The notes under the pieces are model-generated. The model saw nothing but the letters and a program-made list of their open reading frames with translations. It made no database searches and had not been told where the DNA came from. A program made the translations under genes and the position numbers. Source: Sphingopyxis panaciterrae (GTDB lineage: Bacteria > Pseudomonadota > Alphaproteobacteria > Sphingomonadales > Sphingomonadaceae). Taken from it: a stretch of DNA of 64,000 nucleotides. This document shows positions 1 to 8,803 of this stretch, one piece after another (position 1 is the stretch's first letter; each line of letters opens with the position of its first letter). Location of the stretch: the NCBI RefSeq assembly GCF_011762125.1, contig NZ_JAASQN010000004.1, positions 124,001-188,000 of the forward strand, written 5' to 3'.

Positions 1-631
1 CCGTGATCACCCCCGCGAGCGCGCCGAACACCGCGAAGGGCGCGAACAGCATCACATAATTGGTCACCTGCAGCATCAGTTCGGCGAGAATATCGACGGC
101 GCGCACGAGCGGCAGGCCGCGATCGCCGAGCGCCGACAGGCCGACCCCGGCAAAGATCGAAAAGACGAGAATCTGCAAAATGTCGTTCGCCGCCATCGCG
201 CCGAAGATCGATTCGGGGAAAATGTGGAGGATGAAATCGCGCAGGTTGAGCGCGCTCGTCTTCACCTCGCCAATCTCTCCGGTCGGGGTCAGGTCGAGCC
301 CGACGCCCGGCTGGAGCAGGTTGACGAGCAGCAGGCCGAGCGTGATCGACATGAAGCTGGCGCCGATGAACCAAAACAGCGACTTGAGCCCGATCCGCCC
401 GAGCGCCGCGCTGTCACCCATATTGGCGATGCCCGCGACGATCGTAGCGAGCACGAGCGGCGCGATGATCATCTTGATCAGATGGAGAAAGACGTCGGGC
501 AATATCTTGAAATAGCCGGCGACCCGCGCCGCTTCCGCTTTGTCGGCGCCGATCATTTCGTGCCCGATGGCGCCCGCGATGATGCCGAGCACCATGCCGA
601 CGAGAATGAATAAGGTCAGGCGTCTTGCCAT
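1..631 (-). CDS. Dicarboxylate/amino acid:cation symporter, 5' part only
   Basis: Inner-membrane DAACS-family (GltP/DctA-like) symporter that takes up C4-dicarboxylates or acidic amino acids with Na+ or H+. About 210 N-terminal residues lie in the window and the frame runs off the left edge without a stop. Visible marks are a first membrane helix (RRLTLFILVGMVLGIIAG), the family signature KMIIAPLVLATIVAGIA in helix 2, and FPESIFGAMAANDILQILVF in the later N-terminal part. The ATG at 631 is preceded by AGGGAG at a suitable distance. Substrate cannot be told from this fragment. Family assignment is firm; the missing C-terminal half holds the hairpins that bind substrate. Confidence 0.88.
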   Translation of the reverse strand, partial: MARRLTLFILVGMVLGIIAGAIGHEMIGADKAEAARVAGYFKILPDVFLHLIKMIIAPLVLATIVAGIANMGDSAALGRIGLKSLFWFIGASFMSITLGLLLVNLLQPGVGLDLTPTGEIGEVKTSALNLRDFILHIFPESIFGAMAANDILQILVFSIFAGVGLSALGDRGLPLVRAVDILAELMLQVTNYVMLFAPFAVFGALAGVIT

Positions 632-728
632 GAAAAAATGCTCCCTGTTCCGGCCCTGCCAGATCCTGTGCCATGGGGGGTAACAGCCTGCCACGTGGCG
701 GGCAATCGCTGCCGGGCCTATTGCAAGG

Positions 729-2507
729 TCAGGGCGTCCAGAAGCTCAGCGCGAGAACCCCGGCAGTGCCGGTCAGGATATTGAGCGGAACGCCGACGCG
801 GACGAAATCCATGAAACGATAGTCGCCTGCGGCATAGACGAGCGTGTTGGTCTGGTAACCGACCGGCGTCGCGAAGCAGGCCGATGCGCCGAGCATCAGC
901 GCGATGAGCAGCGGCTGCGGCGCGATGCCCGTCGCCTCGGCGATCCCGATCACCAGCGGCCCCATCAGCGCCGCGACGGCGTTGTTGCTGAGCAGTTCGG
1001 ACAGCAGCAACGCCGAGAAATAGACGATCGCGATCACCCCCCACTGCGGCGCGTTGGTCAGCACCGGTTCGAGCGCACCGACCATCAGCGCGACCGATCC
1101 CGCCTGTTCAAGCGCCGCGCCGACCGCGAGCATCGCGAAGATGAGGATGAGCACGTCGCCGTCGATGCTGCCCCACGCCTCCGACGCATCGATGCAGCGC
1201 GTAAGCAGGACGATGCCGACGCCGATGAAGGCGGCGATGCCGATCGACATGATGCCGGTGGCCGACAGCAGCACCGCGCTGGCCATCACGAGGATCGCGA
1301 TCCAGGCGCGACGGCGGCGGAAGGCGGTGACCGACGCCATCGCAAGCCCGATGAGATTGGGATTGTCGCGCAGCTGCGCGATATTCGCCTCGTCGGCCTC
1401 GATCAGCAGGCGGTCGGCGGCGCGGATGCGGTTTTCGGACAGCGTCGGGCCGGGAAGATGGCGAAAGCGGGTCACCCCGAGGATGCGGACGCGCTGCCGC
1501 TGGAGAAACGGAATTTCGGCGAGCGGACGGTCGATCGAGCGATGGCTGGGCGACACCGTCACCTCGACCACCGTCGCCCCGGCTTCGGAACCATCGCCGA
1601 TGCCGATCGCAAAGCGCCCTTCGCTACGCAGCGTCATCAGCGCCGCACCGTCGAGCCGTGCGACGATCCGGTTACCCGCCAAAAGCCGGTGATTTTGCGC
1701 CTCGCCGCCGGTGACCAGGCGCCCGCCGGCGATAACTCCGACGATCTGGCCCGGCGAAATGCCGAGGCTCGCAGCTTCGAGCGCCATGTCGACGGCGGGG
1801 TCATCGTCCTGGAGCCCCAGTTCGGTCAGGTAAAGCTGCTCCGCCCCGTCGGTCTTTTCGGCGATGCGCGGATAGTCCGACGGCAGGAAGCGCGCCATGA
1901 CGAGCAGCCCGAGCACGCCCGCTGCGGCGACGGCCAGGCCGTAGGGCGTGATGCTGAACAGGCCGAAATGCCCCAGCCCCGCCTGCTCGGCGATCCCGGC
2001 GACAACGAGGTTGGTCGATGTCCCGATCAAGGTCAGGCAGCCGCCGAGGACGGCAATCACCGAGAGTGGCATCAGCAATTTCTTGGGCGAGACGCCTAGC
2101 GCTTCGGCGAGGCGGAAGCAAACCGGCATCATCACGACAACGAAGGGCGTGCTGTTGATGAAGCCCGAGACGAGGAGGCCGCCGCCGAACACTTCGACCA
2201 CCGCCAGGCGTGGATGCCGTTTGGCGCGATCGACGACATAATTGCCGACCTTGTCGATCACCCCGGTGCGGATCAGCGCGCCCGACAGGATGAACATCGC
2301 CCCGACCGTGAGCGGCGCGCTGTTCGAAAAGACGCCATAAGCCCCCTTTTCGTCGAGCAAGCCGAGCGCGAGCATCGTTCCCGCGCCGGCGACCGCGACG
2401 ACCGACGGCGAAAAGCGTTCCCAGACGAAGGCGGCGAACATGCCGGCGAGGACCAGCAGGCCGATAATTGCCTTCTGCTCCGCGATGAAGGCGGCAACGA
2501 CCTCCAT
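729..2507 (-). CDS. SLC13/DASS-type anion transporter with two RCK_C domains
   Basis: Polytopic inner-membrane protein of 592 residues in the SLC13 (divalent anion:Na+ symporter) group. Order: membrane helices to about residue 190, then a cytosolic stretch of about 205-375 that looks like a pair of TrkA-C (RCK_C) domains (for example IPFLQRQRVRILGVTR), then further helices to the C terminus. Such fusions are typical of bacterial sulfate/dicarboxylate-type permeases, but the substrate is not visible. The ATG at 2507 (MEVVAAFIAEQK) is preferred to an upstream in-frame start inside aroC because the extra residues are hydrophilic and only overlap aroC. It follows aroC after 7 nt and may be co-transcribed with it. 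Confidence 0.85.
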   Translation of the reverse strand: MEVVAAFIAEQKAIIGLLVLAGMFAAFVWERFSPSVVAVAGAGTMLALGLLDEKGAYGVFSNSAPLTVGAMFILSGALIRTGVIDKVGNYVVDRAKRHPRLAVVEVFGGGLLVSGFINSTPFVVVMMPVCFRLAEALGVSPKKLLMPLSVIAVLGGCLTLIGTSTNLVVAGIAEQAGLGHFGLFSITPYGLAVAAAGVLGLLVMARFLPSDYPRIAEKTDGAEQLYLTELGLQDDDPAVDMALEAASLGISPGQIVGVIAGGRLVTGGEAQNHRLLAGNRIVARLDGAALMTLRSEGRFAIGIGDGSEAGATVVEVTVSPSHRSIDRPLAEIPFLQRQRVRILGVTRFRHLPGPTLSENRIRAADRLLIEADEANIAQLRDNPNLIGLAMASVTAFRRRRAWIAILVMASAVLLSATGIMSIGIAAFIGVGIVLLTRCIDASEAWGSIDGDVLILIFAMLAVGAALEQAGSVALMVGALEPVLTNAPQWGVIAIVYFSALLLSELLSNNAVAALMGPLVIGIAEATGIAPQPLLIALMLGASACFATPVGYQTNTLVYAAGDYRFMDFVRVGVPLNILTGTAGVLALSFWTP

Positions 2508-2514
2508 CAGGTCA

Positions 2515-3591
2515 TCAGCCGTTTTGCGCCCGATGCAGCAATTTATGGTCGGCGAGGACAAGCGCCATCATCGCTTCGACCACCGGGGCGCCGCGGATGC
2601 CGACGCATGGGTCGTGGCGGCCCTTGGTGACGATGTCAGCGGCCTCGCCCGCCTTGTTGATCGTCGGCACGGGGGTCAGGATCGAGCTGGTCGGCTTGAA
2701 CGCGACGCGCACGACGACCGGCTGGCCGGTCGAGATCCCGCCCGCGATGCCGCCGGCGTTGTTCGACAGAAAATCGGGGCGGTTGCTGCCGTCCGTGGCG
2801 GGGCGCATCGGATCGGCATTTTCCTCGCCGCGTAGCCGCGCTGCTTGGAAACCGGCGCCGATTTCGACGCCCTTCACCGCGTTGATCCCCATCATCGCGG
2901 CGGCAAGGTCGGCGTCGAGCTTTGCATAGACGGGTGCGCCCCAACCGGCGGGAACGCCGCTGGCGGCGCATTCGATGACGGCACCCAAAGAGCTGCCCGA
3001 CTTGCGCGCGGCGTCCATCAGCCCTTCCCAGCGCTGCGCCGCGGCGGGATCGGGGCAGAAAAAGTGATTGCGATCAATTTCTTCGAGGTCGAAGTTCGCG
3101 GGATCGATCGCATCGCCGCCGATTTCGGCGACCCAGGCATGGATCTGCACCTCGGGAATCACCAGCCGGGCGACGCCGCCCGCTGCGACGCGCGCCGCGG
3201 TTTCGCGCGCGCTCGACCGGCCGCCGCCGCGATAGTCGCGAATGCCATATTTGGCGTCATAGGCATAATCGGCGTGGCCGGGACGATAGGCCTGCGCGAT
3301 CTCGCCATAATCCTTCGAGCGCTGGTCGACATTCTCGATCATCAGGCTGATCGGCGTGCCCGTCGTCTTGCCTTCGAATACCCCGGAAAGGATGCGCACC
3401 TGGTCGGGTTCCTGCCGCTGCGTCGTGTGGCGCGACTGGCCGGGGCGGCGCTTGTCGAGGAAAGGCTGGATATCGGCTTCGGTCAGCGACAGCCGCGGCG
3501 GGCAGCCGTCAACGACAGCACCGAGCGCGGGACCGTGGCTTTCCCCCCAGGTCGTGAAGCGAAGAACGCGCCCGAAGCTGTTGAAACTCAT
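2515..3591 (-). CDS. aroC: Chorismate synthase
   Basis: Last step of the shikimate pathway: 5-enolpyruvylshikimate-3-phosphate to chorismate, using reduced FMN, in the cytosol. 358 residues, the usual length. Clear signatures: GESHG at 16-20, the conserved block from [14 protein letters not shown] through [14 protein letters not shown] at about 103-131, and the C-terminal [14 protein letters not shown]. The start ATG at 3591 gives [20 protein letters not shown], the standard N terminus; an upstream in-frame start would add 11 residues without family support. It lies 4 nt after the GNAT gene, which itself overlaps fabI, so yihY-like membrane gene, fabI, GNAT, aroC and the SLC13 gene probably form one operon. 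Confidence 0.97.
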   Translation of the reverse strand: MSFNSFGRVLRFTTWGESHGPALGAVVDGCPPRLSLTEADIQPFLDKRRPGQSRHTTQRQEPDQVRILSGVFEGKTTGTPISLMIENVDQRSKDYGEIAQAYRPGHADYAYDAKYGIRDYRGGGRSSARETAARVAAGGVARLVIPEVQIHAWVAEIGGDAIDPANFDLEEIDRNHFFCPDPAAAQRWEGLMDAARKSGSSLGAVIECAASGVPAGWGAPVYAKLDADLAAAMMGINAVKGVEIGAGFQAARLRGEENADPMRPATDGSNRPDFLSNNAGGIAGGISTGQPVVVRVAFKPTSSILTPVPTINKAGEAADIVTKGRHDPCVGIRGAPVVEAMMALVLADHKLLHRAQNG

Positions 3592-3595
3592 CGCC

Positions 3596-4132
3596 TTACC
3601 CCATCCGGCCAAATGCAGGTGCATAGTCTGCGCGCCCGCCTAGCGGCCAAGCCGCGCCCGAGTCCAGCATCATCGCCATGAAATGCGGCCCGGCGAAAGG
3701 CGAAGCGAAGCGCGTGGCCAGTTCGGGCGAATAGCCGAAGCGCGGATAATAGTCCTCGTGACCGAGGACGAAGCTGATCACCACACCCTGTTCGCGGAGC
3801 ATGTCGTGCCCGGCGCGGATCAGCGCGTCGCCGACGCCACGCCCCTGCCATTCAGGCGAAACCGATACCGGCGCGAGACCGGCTGCGGGCAAGACGCTGC
3901 CATCAGTCTCGACATCCATCCGGCTGAACAGCACGTGTCCGACGATGCTCTCGCCGCCTTCAGCCACCAGCGACACGAGTACATCGCCGTCGGTTACGAC
4001 CGCGCGGACGAGATCGGCTTCGCCTTGATGGCCAAATTCCGTCCCGGCGAAGGCCGCCCGGATCACCGCATCGATCGCTTCGACATCCTCCGCGCGTGCG
4101 GGACGGATCGCCGGTGCATCAGGCAAGCGCAA
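3596..4132 (-). CDS. GNAT family N-acetyltransferase (YhbS-like)
   Basis: Cytosolic acetyl-CoA-dependent acyltransferase of 178 residues. The GNAT core is visible: N-terminal [20 protein letters not shown], the central strand [16 protein letters not shown] whose QGRGVG at about 96-101 is the acetyl-CoA pyrophosphate loop, and [14 protein letters not shown], which is typical of the YhbS subgroup. The substrate is unknown. The start lies inside the last 14 nt of fabI and the stop is 4 nt before the aroC start, so it is co-expressed with both. No catalytic assignment beyond the fold can be made. Confidence 0.85.
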   Translation of the reverse strand: MRLPDAPAIRPARAEDVEAIDAVIRAAFAGTEFGHQGEADLVRAVVTDGDVLVSLVAEGGESIVGHVLFSRMDVETDGSVLPAAGLAPVSVSPEWQGRGVGDALIRAGHDMLREQGVVISFVLGHEDYYPRFGYSPELATRFASPFAGPHFMAMMLDSGAAWPLGGRADYAPAFGRMG

Positions 4133-4946
4133 TATCCGGGGCGTCTTCCTGTTTCATGCCGACGGTGTGGTAGCCCGCATCGACATGGTGCGTTTCGCCG
4201 GTGACGCCCGACGACAGGTTGCTGAGCAGGTAGAGCGCCGAACCACCGACATCATCAATGGTGACGTTGCGGCGCAGCGGGGCGTTATGCTCGTTCCACT
4301 TCAGGATCAGGCGGAAATCGCCGATGCCCGATGCCGCCAGCGTCTTGATCGGCCCGGCCGAGATCGCGTTCACGCGCACCCCCTGCGGACCATAATCGTT
4401 GGCAAGATATTTGACGCTGGTTTCGAGCGCCGATTTGGCGACGCCCATGACATTATAGTGCGGGATGACCTTTTCGGCGCCGTAATAGCTGAGGGTCAGC
4501 AACGAACCGCCGCCCTCGCCCGTTTCAGCGTCATAGGGCGTCATCATCGCAACCGCGCGCCTGGCAACCGCGGTGAAGCTGTAGACGCTGATGTTCATCG
4601 TCATCAGAAAGTCGTCAAGCGTCACATCGGCGTAATGGCCGCGCAGCGCTTCCTTGTTGGTATAACCGATCGCATGGACGACGAAGTCGATCGTCGGCCA
4701 GCGCGCACCCAAGGTCGCGAACGCCGCATCGAGATTGTCCATGTCGGACACGTCACAATCGATCAGGAAATCGCAGCCCAGTTCGTCGGCAAGCGGCTTC
4801 ACCCGCTTGAGCATTACGTCACCCTGATACGAAATCGCAAGATCAGCGCCCTGCGCGTGCAGCGCCTTGGCGATACCCCATGCAAGCGATTTGTCGTTCG
4901 CGAGGCCCATAATCAGCCCGCGCTTGCCAGTCATCAGACCCGTCAT
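4119..4946 (-). CDS. fabI: Enoyl-[acyl-carrier-protein] reductase (NADH)
   Basis: Reduces trans-2-enoyl-ACP in the last step of each type II fatty-acid elongation cycle. 275 residues, short-chain-dehydrogenase fold. Seen: the NAD-binding loop GLANDKSLAWGIA near the N terminus, HAIGYTNKE at about 91-99, and the catalytic block YYGAEKVIPHYNVMGVAK, in which Y154, Y164 and K171 match E. coli FabI Tyr146, Tyr156 and Lys163. The start ATG at 4946 overlaps the stop of the upstream membrane-protein gene by 4 nt. FabI is the classical triclosan/diazaborine target; nothing in the visible motif suggests a resistant type. Confidence 0.96.
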   Translation of the reverse strand: MTGLMTGKRGLIMGLANDKSLAWGIAKALHAQGADLAISYQGDVMLKRVKPLADELGCDFLIDCDVSDMDNLDAAFATLGARWPTIDFVVHAIGYTNKEALRGHYADVTLDDFLMTMNISVYSFTAVARRAVAMMTPYDAETGEGGGSLLTLSYYGAEKVIPHYNVMGVAKSALETSVKYLANDYGPQGVRVNAISAGPIKTLAASGIGDFRLILKWNEHNAPLRRNVTIDDVGGSALYLLSNLSSGVTGETHHVDAGYHTVGMKQEDAPDIALA

Positions 4947-6046
4947 TTTTCTTCTCCGGCCTTTTTGTCTTCAATAATTATGTCATCGACGCGCCCAATA
5001 GCGTCATGGCCCAAATCCTCAACCTCTACCAAAGCGGCATTGAGTTCGGCGCCCATCACCATACCCAATCCGACGAGATAGAAGAAGAAGAGCGCGACCA
5101 TCACGCCCGCCAGGCTGCCGTAAGTCGCATCGTAGCTGAGCAGGCTGGCGAGCAACGGCGGCAGCGCGAGGGTGACCGCGATCCACCACAGGGTCGTGAA
5201 CAGCGCGCCCGGCCATTTCGGGCATTTCTTGAGCCGGCGGTATTTCGACGGGGTGAGGCTGTAGAACAGCATATAGATGGCCAGGAACAGGCCGAATCCC
5301 GACACGCCGCGCGAAATCAGCACGATACCGAAGGACTGGAAGCGTTCGGGCAGCACGCGGGTGACAAATTGTTCAATGCCGACGATCAGCACCTGCATGC
5401 TAAACGACAGCAGCATCAGCACGACCGCGCCGGTGATGATGCCGATCGACAACAGCCGGTAGTGGAAGAAGCCCCGGCTGAAATGCGTGCCATAAGCGCG
5501 GCGCAGGATGTCGCGCACCGTTTCGATCAAACTGCCGACCGTCCACAGCGCGACGATCGCCCCGAGCCAGAGGAAGATGCCGGTGCGCGCGGTCATCACC
5601 TCGCGAATCGGGCCCGACAACGCCTTGGCGACGGTCGGCGGCATCGTCGAGAAGACCGCCTCGATCGCCGCCTCGCCGCCGCTGCTGCCGCCGAAGATGC
5701 TGAGCGCCGCAGCGAGCAGGATGAAAAAGGGAAAGAGCGCGATCAGCGCGAGATAGGCGAGATTGCCGGCGTGGATGAAGCCGTCGGTATAGGTGCCGAC
5801 GACGACGCGGCGCGCCACCTGGAAAATGCGCGTCCCCGGGCCGAGCGTTTCGCGCCCGCGATGGATCAGCCCTTCGGCACGGGTTCTGAGCTTCAGCCTT
5901 TTGTCGCGTTCGGCGCGCGCCTCGGGCGAATGCGGCGAATGGCCTTCGGCGAGAAATTCCTTGTCGACCTCGCTCGCCACTTCGCGCGCCAGCGCGGCGA
6001 CGGCCTTTTTATCGGCCTTTGCGGCGGTATCGACGCCTTCAGCCAC
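4943..6046 (-). CDS. YihY/BrkB family inner-membrane protein
   Basis: 367-residue polytopic protein of the YihY (formerly mis-called RNase BN) family. A charged N-terminal region of about 75 residues precedes six hydrophobic helices, with the family-like stretches FIHAGNLAYLALIALFPFFI and PSKYRRLKKCPKWPGALF; the charged C-terminal tail ends IIIEDKKAGEEK. Its molecular role is not established. The best start is a GTG at 6046, just after the stop of the DnaJ-family gene (gap 3 nt); the nearby ATG at 6050 is in another frame and terminates at once. The stop interlocks with the fabI start, so it shares the fabI-aroC transcript. Confidence 0.82.
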   Translation of the reverse strand: MAEGVDTAAKADKKAVAALAREVASEVDKEFLAEGHSPHSPEARAERDKRLKLRTRAEGLIHRGRETLGPGTRIFQVARRVVVGTYTDGFIHAGNLAYLALIALFPFFILLAAALSIFGGSSGGEAAIEAVFSTMPPTVAKALSGPIREVMTARTGIFLWLGAIVALWTVGSLIETVRDILRRAYGTHFSRGFFHYRLLSIGIITGAVVLMLLSFSMQVLIVGIEQFVTRVLPERFQSFGIVLISRGVSGFGLFLAIYMLFYSLTPSKYRRLKKCPKWPGALFTTLWWIAVTLALPPLLASLLSYDATYGSLAGVMVALFFFYLVGLGMVMGAELNAALVEVEDLGHDAIGRVDDIIIEDKKAGEEK

Positions 6047-6049
6047 GCA

Positions 6050-6970
6050 TCACACGCCGAGTTCTGCGCGCACCGGACGCGGATCGGTCCACTCGCTGAC
6101 CAGCCTGACCAGCGCATCGTCGTCGGTCGGCAGGTCGACCATCAGCCGCACGAGCTGGTCGCCGCGGCCGCCGCTTTTCTGGCTGAACCCCTTGCCCTTG
6201 AGGCGCATCACCTTGCCCGAGCTCGACCCGGCGGGAATCGACAGCATCACCGGGCCATCGACGGTCGGCACCTTGACCTTGGCGCCCTTGACCGCCTCGC
6301 CCAGCGTCACCGGCAGGTCGAGGCGGATGTTGGCGCCTTCGCGCACGAAAAAGGGATGATCCTTGACGGTGATCGTGACGATGCCGTCACCGTTGCCGCC
6401 CGGCCCGGCCTGCCCCTTGCCGCCAAGCCGCATCTGGGTGCCGGTTTCGACCCCGGCGGGCAGCTTGAGGTCGATCGTGCCGCCGTCGGACAGCGTAATC
6501 CGCTGCGGCGCCTGCGTTGCGGCGTCGATGAAGGACACCGACAGGCGGTAGGCGACGTTGGCGCCCTTGGGGGGCGGTCCGGCCCGGCCGCCGAAGCCGC
6601 CAAACGGTCCGCCCCCGCCGCCGCCACGACTGAACAGCCCCTCGAAAATATCGCCGAAGTCGGCGCCTTCGTTGCCGAAGCCGCCCTGCTGGCCGCGCGG
6701 ATCGCCGCGAAAACCACCGCCGCCGCCATAGCCGAAGGGCATCGCGGGATTGCCGTCGGCATCGATTTCGCCGCGGTCGAACTGCGCGCGTTTGGTCTTG
6801 TCGGACAACAGGTCATAGGCCCGGGTGACATCGGAAAATTTCTCCGACGCCTTCGGATTGTCCTTGTTCTTGTCGGGGTGCAACTGCTTCGCGAGCTTGC
6901 GGTACGCGGATTTGATTTCCGCTTCGTCCGCACTCTTCGCGACGCCCAGGGTGGAATAGGGATCTGCCAT
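6050..6970 (-). CDS. DnaJ-family co-chaperone (CbpA/DnaJ type II)
   Basis: Hsp40 co-chaperone that stimulates DnaK ATPase and delivers clients. 306 residues: J domain at 1-70 with HPD at 31-33, a Gly/Phe-rich linker at about 85-140 (several GGG runs), then two beta-sandwich client domains of the DnaJ_C type. The four CxxCxGxG zinc repeats of canonical DnaJ are absent, so this is a type II protein. ATG at 6970 (MADPYSTLGVAKSAD) has AGAAGA upstream and is the family N terminus; an upstream in-frame start is not credible. It is the first gene of the minus-strand run down to the SLC13 transporter. Confidence 0.92.
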   Translation of the reverse strand: MADPYSTLGVAKSADEAEIKSAYRKLAKQLHPDKNKDNPKASEKFSDVTRAYDLLSDKTKRAQFDRGEIDADGNPAMPFGYGGGGGFRGDPRGQQGGFGNEGADFGDIFEGLFSRGGGGGGPFGGFGGRAGPPPKGANVAYRLSVSFIDAATQAPQRITLSDGGTIDLKLPAGVETGTQMRLGGKGQAGPGGNGDGIVTITVKDHPFFVREGANIRLDLPVTLGEAVKGAKVKVPTVDGPVMLSIPAGSSSGKVMRLKGKGFSQKSGGRGDQLVRLMVDLPTDDDALVRLVSEWTDPRPVRAELGV

Positions 6971-7078
6971 ATTTCTTCTGTAGCCCGATAAGTGATTGAC
7001 CGGGAAGGCCCGATTGCGCGTTCCCTGCCGCGTCGATGTGGGAACATCGCAGCAAGCGGTCAAGTTCCTCCTAACCAC

Positions 7079-7203
7079 GCCCTGCTCTTTAGGGGAGGGC
7101 AGCGAAACTTGGCAGCTTGCTGCCTAGTTGCAGCGGGTGGGGGCTATCGGTCTTGCGCAAGGCCGATAGCCCCCACCCCAACCCCTCCCCTACAGGGGAG
7201 GGG
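7079..7203. repeat. Compound palindromic repeat, family A copy 1
   Basis: Structured intergenic element between the divergent DnaJ-family and pdxH genes. Four parts are seen: a left hairpin of the GGGGAG type (7079-7100); a core hairpin at 7106-7129 built as AACT, T, GGCAGC, loop TT, GCTGCC, T, AGTT; a long almost loop-free hairpin with 16-bp perfect arms (7135-7150 with 7163-7178) continuing into CTTGC/GCAAG; and a right hairpin (7182-7203). Same architecture as the copies at 26648, 39969, 52104 and 53942. No coding function; frames that read through it are chance. Confidence 0.85.
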
Positions 7204-7236
7204 CTTATTGCTTGCTCCGTCGGAGTTTCCGGCATT

Positions 7237-7827
7237 ATGACCGCCGCCATGACCACCGATCCTTTCCCCCTGTTCGACAGCTGGTATGCCGAAGCCCGCA
7301 CGAGCGAACCCAATGACGCCAATGCGATGGCGCTCGCGACCGCCACCCCCGACGGGCATCCGTCGCTGCGCATGGTGCTGCTGAAGGGCCATGGGCCCGA
7401 CGGGTTCGTCTTTTACACCAACCTCGACAGCCGCAAGGGCGGCGAACTCGCGGCGAACCCGCATGTCGCGCTGCTCTTTCACTGGAAGTCGCTACGCCGT
7501 CAGATCCGTATCGAAGGTCCGGTGGCGCCGGTCGACGATGCGACCGCCGATGCCTATTTCGCGACGCGCGGCCGCGATTCGCAGCTCGGCGCCTGGGCCA
7601 GCGACCAGTCGCGCCCGCTGGACGGCCGCGAAACGTTCGAGGCACGTTTCGCCGAGATGGAGGCGCGGTTCGCGGGGCAGGATGTCCCCCGCCCGCCGCG
7701 CTGGTCGGGCTGGCGCGTGGCGCCCTATGCAATCGAGTTTTGGCAGGACCGCGCGCACCGCCTGCACGAACGCACATTGTTCGTCCGCGAGGGCGACGGC
7801 TGGTCGAAGGGATATCTGTACCCATGA
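7237..7827 (+). CDS. pdxH: Pyridoxamine/pyridoxine 5'-phosphate oxidase
   Basis: FMN enzyme that oxidises PNP or PMP to pyridoxal 5'-phosphate, final step and salvage route of vitamin B6. 196 residues. Seen: FMN-binding RMVLLKG and [20 protein letters not shown], then [15 protein letters not shown], and the C-terminal dimerisation block from [16 protein letters not shown] to RLHERTLF; the protein ends in YLYP. Start taken as ATG 7237 ([13 protein letters not shown]) with CGGAG upstream; ATG 7249 is possible, while longer frames run back into the repeat and are rejected. Its stop overlaps the phzF-like start by 4 nt (ATGA), so the two are translationally coupled. Confidence 0.95.
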   Translation: MTAAMTTDPFPLFDSWYAEARTSEPNDANAMALATATPDGHPSLRMVLLKGHGPDGFVFYTNLDSRKGGELAANPHVALLFHWKSLRRQIRIEGPVAPVDDATADAYFATRGRDSQLGAWASDQSRPLDGRETFEARFAEMEARFAGQDVPRPPRWSGWRVAPYAIEFWQDRAHRLHERTLFVREGDGWSKGYLYP

Positions 7828-8645
7828 GCGCATCACGCCGATTACCGATCACGCAGGTCGACGCTTTCGCCGACCGTCCGTTTACCGGCAATCCCGCGGC
7901 GGTGATGCCGCTCGACGAATGGCTGCCCGACGCGGTGCTGCAGGCGATCGCGGCCGAGAATAACCTGGCCGAAACCGCCTTCCTGATTCCCGACGAGAGC
8001 GGCGAGGCCGATTATGAGCTGCGCTGGTTCACCCCGGGGGTCGAGGTCGCGCTGTGCGGCCATGCAACGCTCGCCAGCGGGCATGTGCTGCTGTCGGCCG
8101 CCCCATGGCGGAGCGACATGCGCTTTCGCACGCGCAAGGCCGGGGTGCTGCGCGTCGCGCGAAATGGCGAAGACGAAGGCTATAGGATGGCGCTCCCCGC
8201 CTATCCGCCGGCACCGAAAGCAATGCCCGACATCGTGCAGGCGATGGGGGGCGAGGTCGTCGAGACCTTGTGGCATGACGGCGGCTACGCACTGATCGTC
8301 TACCGTGACGCCGCGAGCGTCCGCGCGCTCGACCCCGATCTGCGCGCCCTGAAGGCCGGCGGAGATATCCTGTATATCGCGACGGCGCCGGGCGCCGGTG
8401 ATGCGTCGGGTGCCGACGTCGTCAGCCGCACCTTTGCCCCCGGGGCCGGGATCGACGAGGATCCGGTGACCGGGTCGGCGCACAGCGTGCTGCCCCCCTA
8501 TTGGTCAGCGCGCCTGGGCCGCGACAATTTCGCCGCCTATCAGGCGAGCGCGCGCGGCGGCCATGTCGGCTGCCGGCTCGATGGCGAGCGGGTCGAGTTG
8601 ACGGGGACCTGCGTCACGACATTGGTCGGCGATTTTCTCCTTTAA
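7824..8645 (+). CDS. PhzF family isomerase/epimerase
   Basis: 273-residue protein of the PhzF/diaminopimelate-epimerase fold. Family marks: [15 protein letters not shown] at the N terminus, [11 protein letters not shown] carrying the conserved glutamate (E45 in this start), [20 protein letters not shown], and the second-half [17 protein letters not shown]. These proteins isomerise small carboxylic substrates; without neighbouring phenazine genes the real substrate is unknown. ATG 7824 overlaps the pdxH stop, which suggests co-regulation with vitamin B6 salvage but not a shared pathway. C-terminal strands are complete. Confidence 0.88.
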   Translation: MSASRRLPITQVDAFADRPFTGNPAAVMPLDEWLPDAVLQAIAAENNLAETAFLIPDESGEADYELRWFTPGVEVALCGHATLASGHVLLSAAPWRSDMRFRTRKAGVLRVARNGEDEGYRMALPAYPPAPKAMPDIVQAMGGEVVETLWHDGGYALIVYRDAASVRALDPDLRALKAGGDILYIATAPGAGDASGADVVSRTFAPGAGIDEDPVTGSAHSVLPPYWSARLGRDNFAAYQASARGGHVGCRLDGERVELTGTCVTTLVGDFLL

Positions 8646-8661
8646 GCCATAACGCCATTTC

Positions 8662-8740
8662 TTTCGTCATCCCGGACTTGATCCGGCGTCCATGACTTCG
8701 GCGCCGCGGTGGATCCCGGATCAAGTCCGGGATAACGAAA
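8662..8740. repeat. Inverted repeat, family B copy 1
   Basis: Intergenic inverted repeat between phzF-like and the antiporter gene. Arms 8662-8686 and 8716-8740 are 25 nt long with one mismatch and contain CCCGGACTTGATCCGG in the left arm. The same arm sequence forms the repeat at 22015-22090. It would fold as a long stem with a 29-nt loop and could end transcription from either side, but there is no terminal U-run. Confidence 0.85.
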
Positions 8741-8803
8741 CAGGGCGAAGAGAACGTTCACAAATCTGTTGCGCGGCCCTGTGACAGGCGATAGCTTCGC
8801 CTT

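Noticed and set aside
2513..2515. ATG overlapping the aroC stop as start of the SLC13 gene
   Set aside because: That frame stops after two codons; the in-frame ATG is at 2507.
5006..6991. Plus-strand 661-codon frame opposite the YihY and DnaJ-family genes
   Set aside because: Crosses two well-supported minus-strand genes; no recognisable domains.
7117..7236. N-terminal extension of pdxH through the repeat
   Set aside because: Same reason; PdxH homology begins near 7249 and the extension is repeat sequence.
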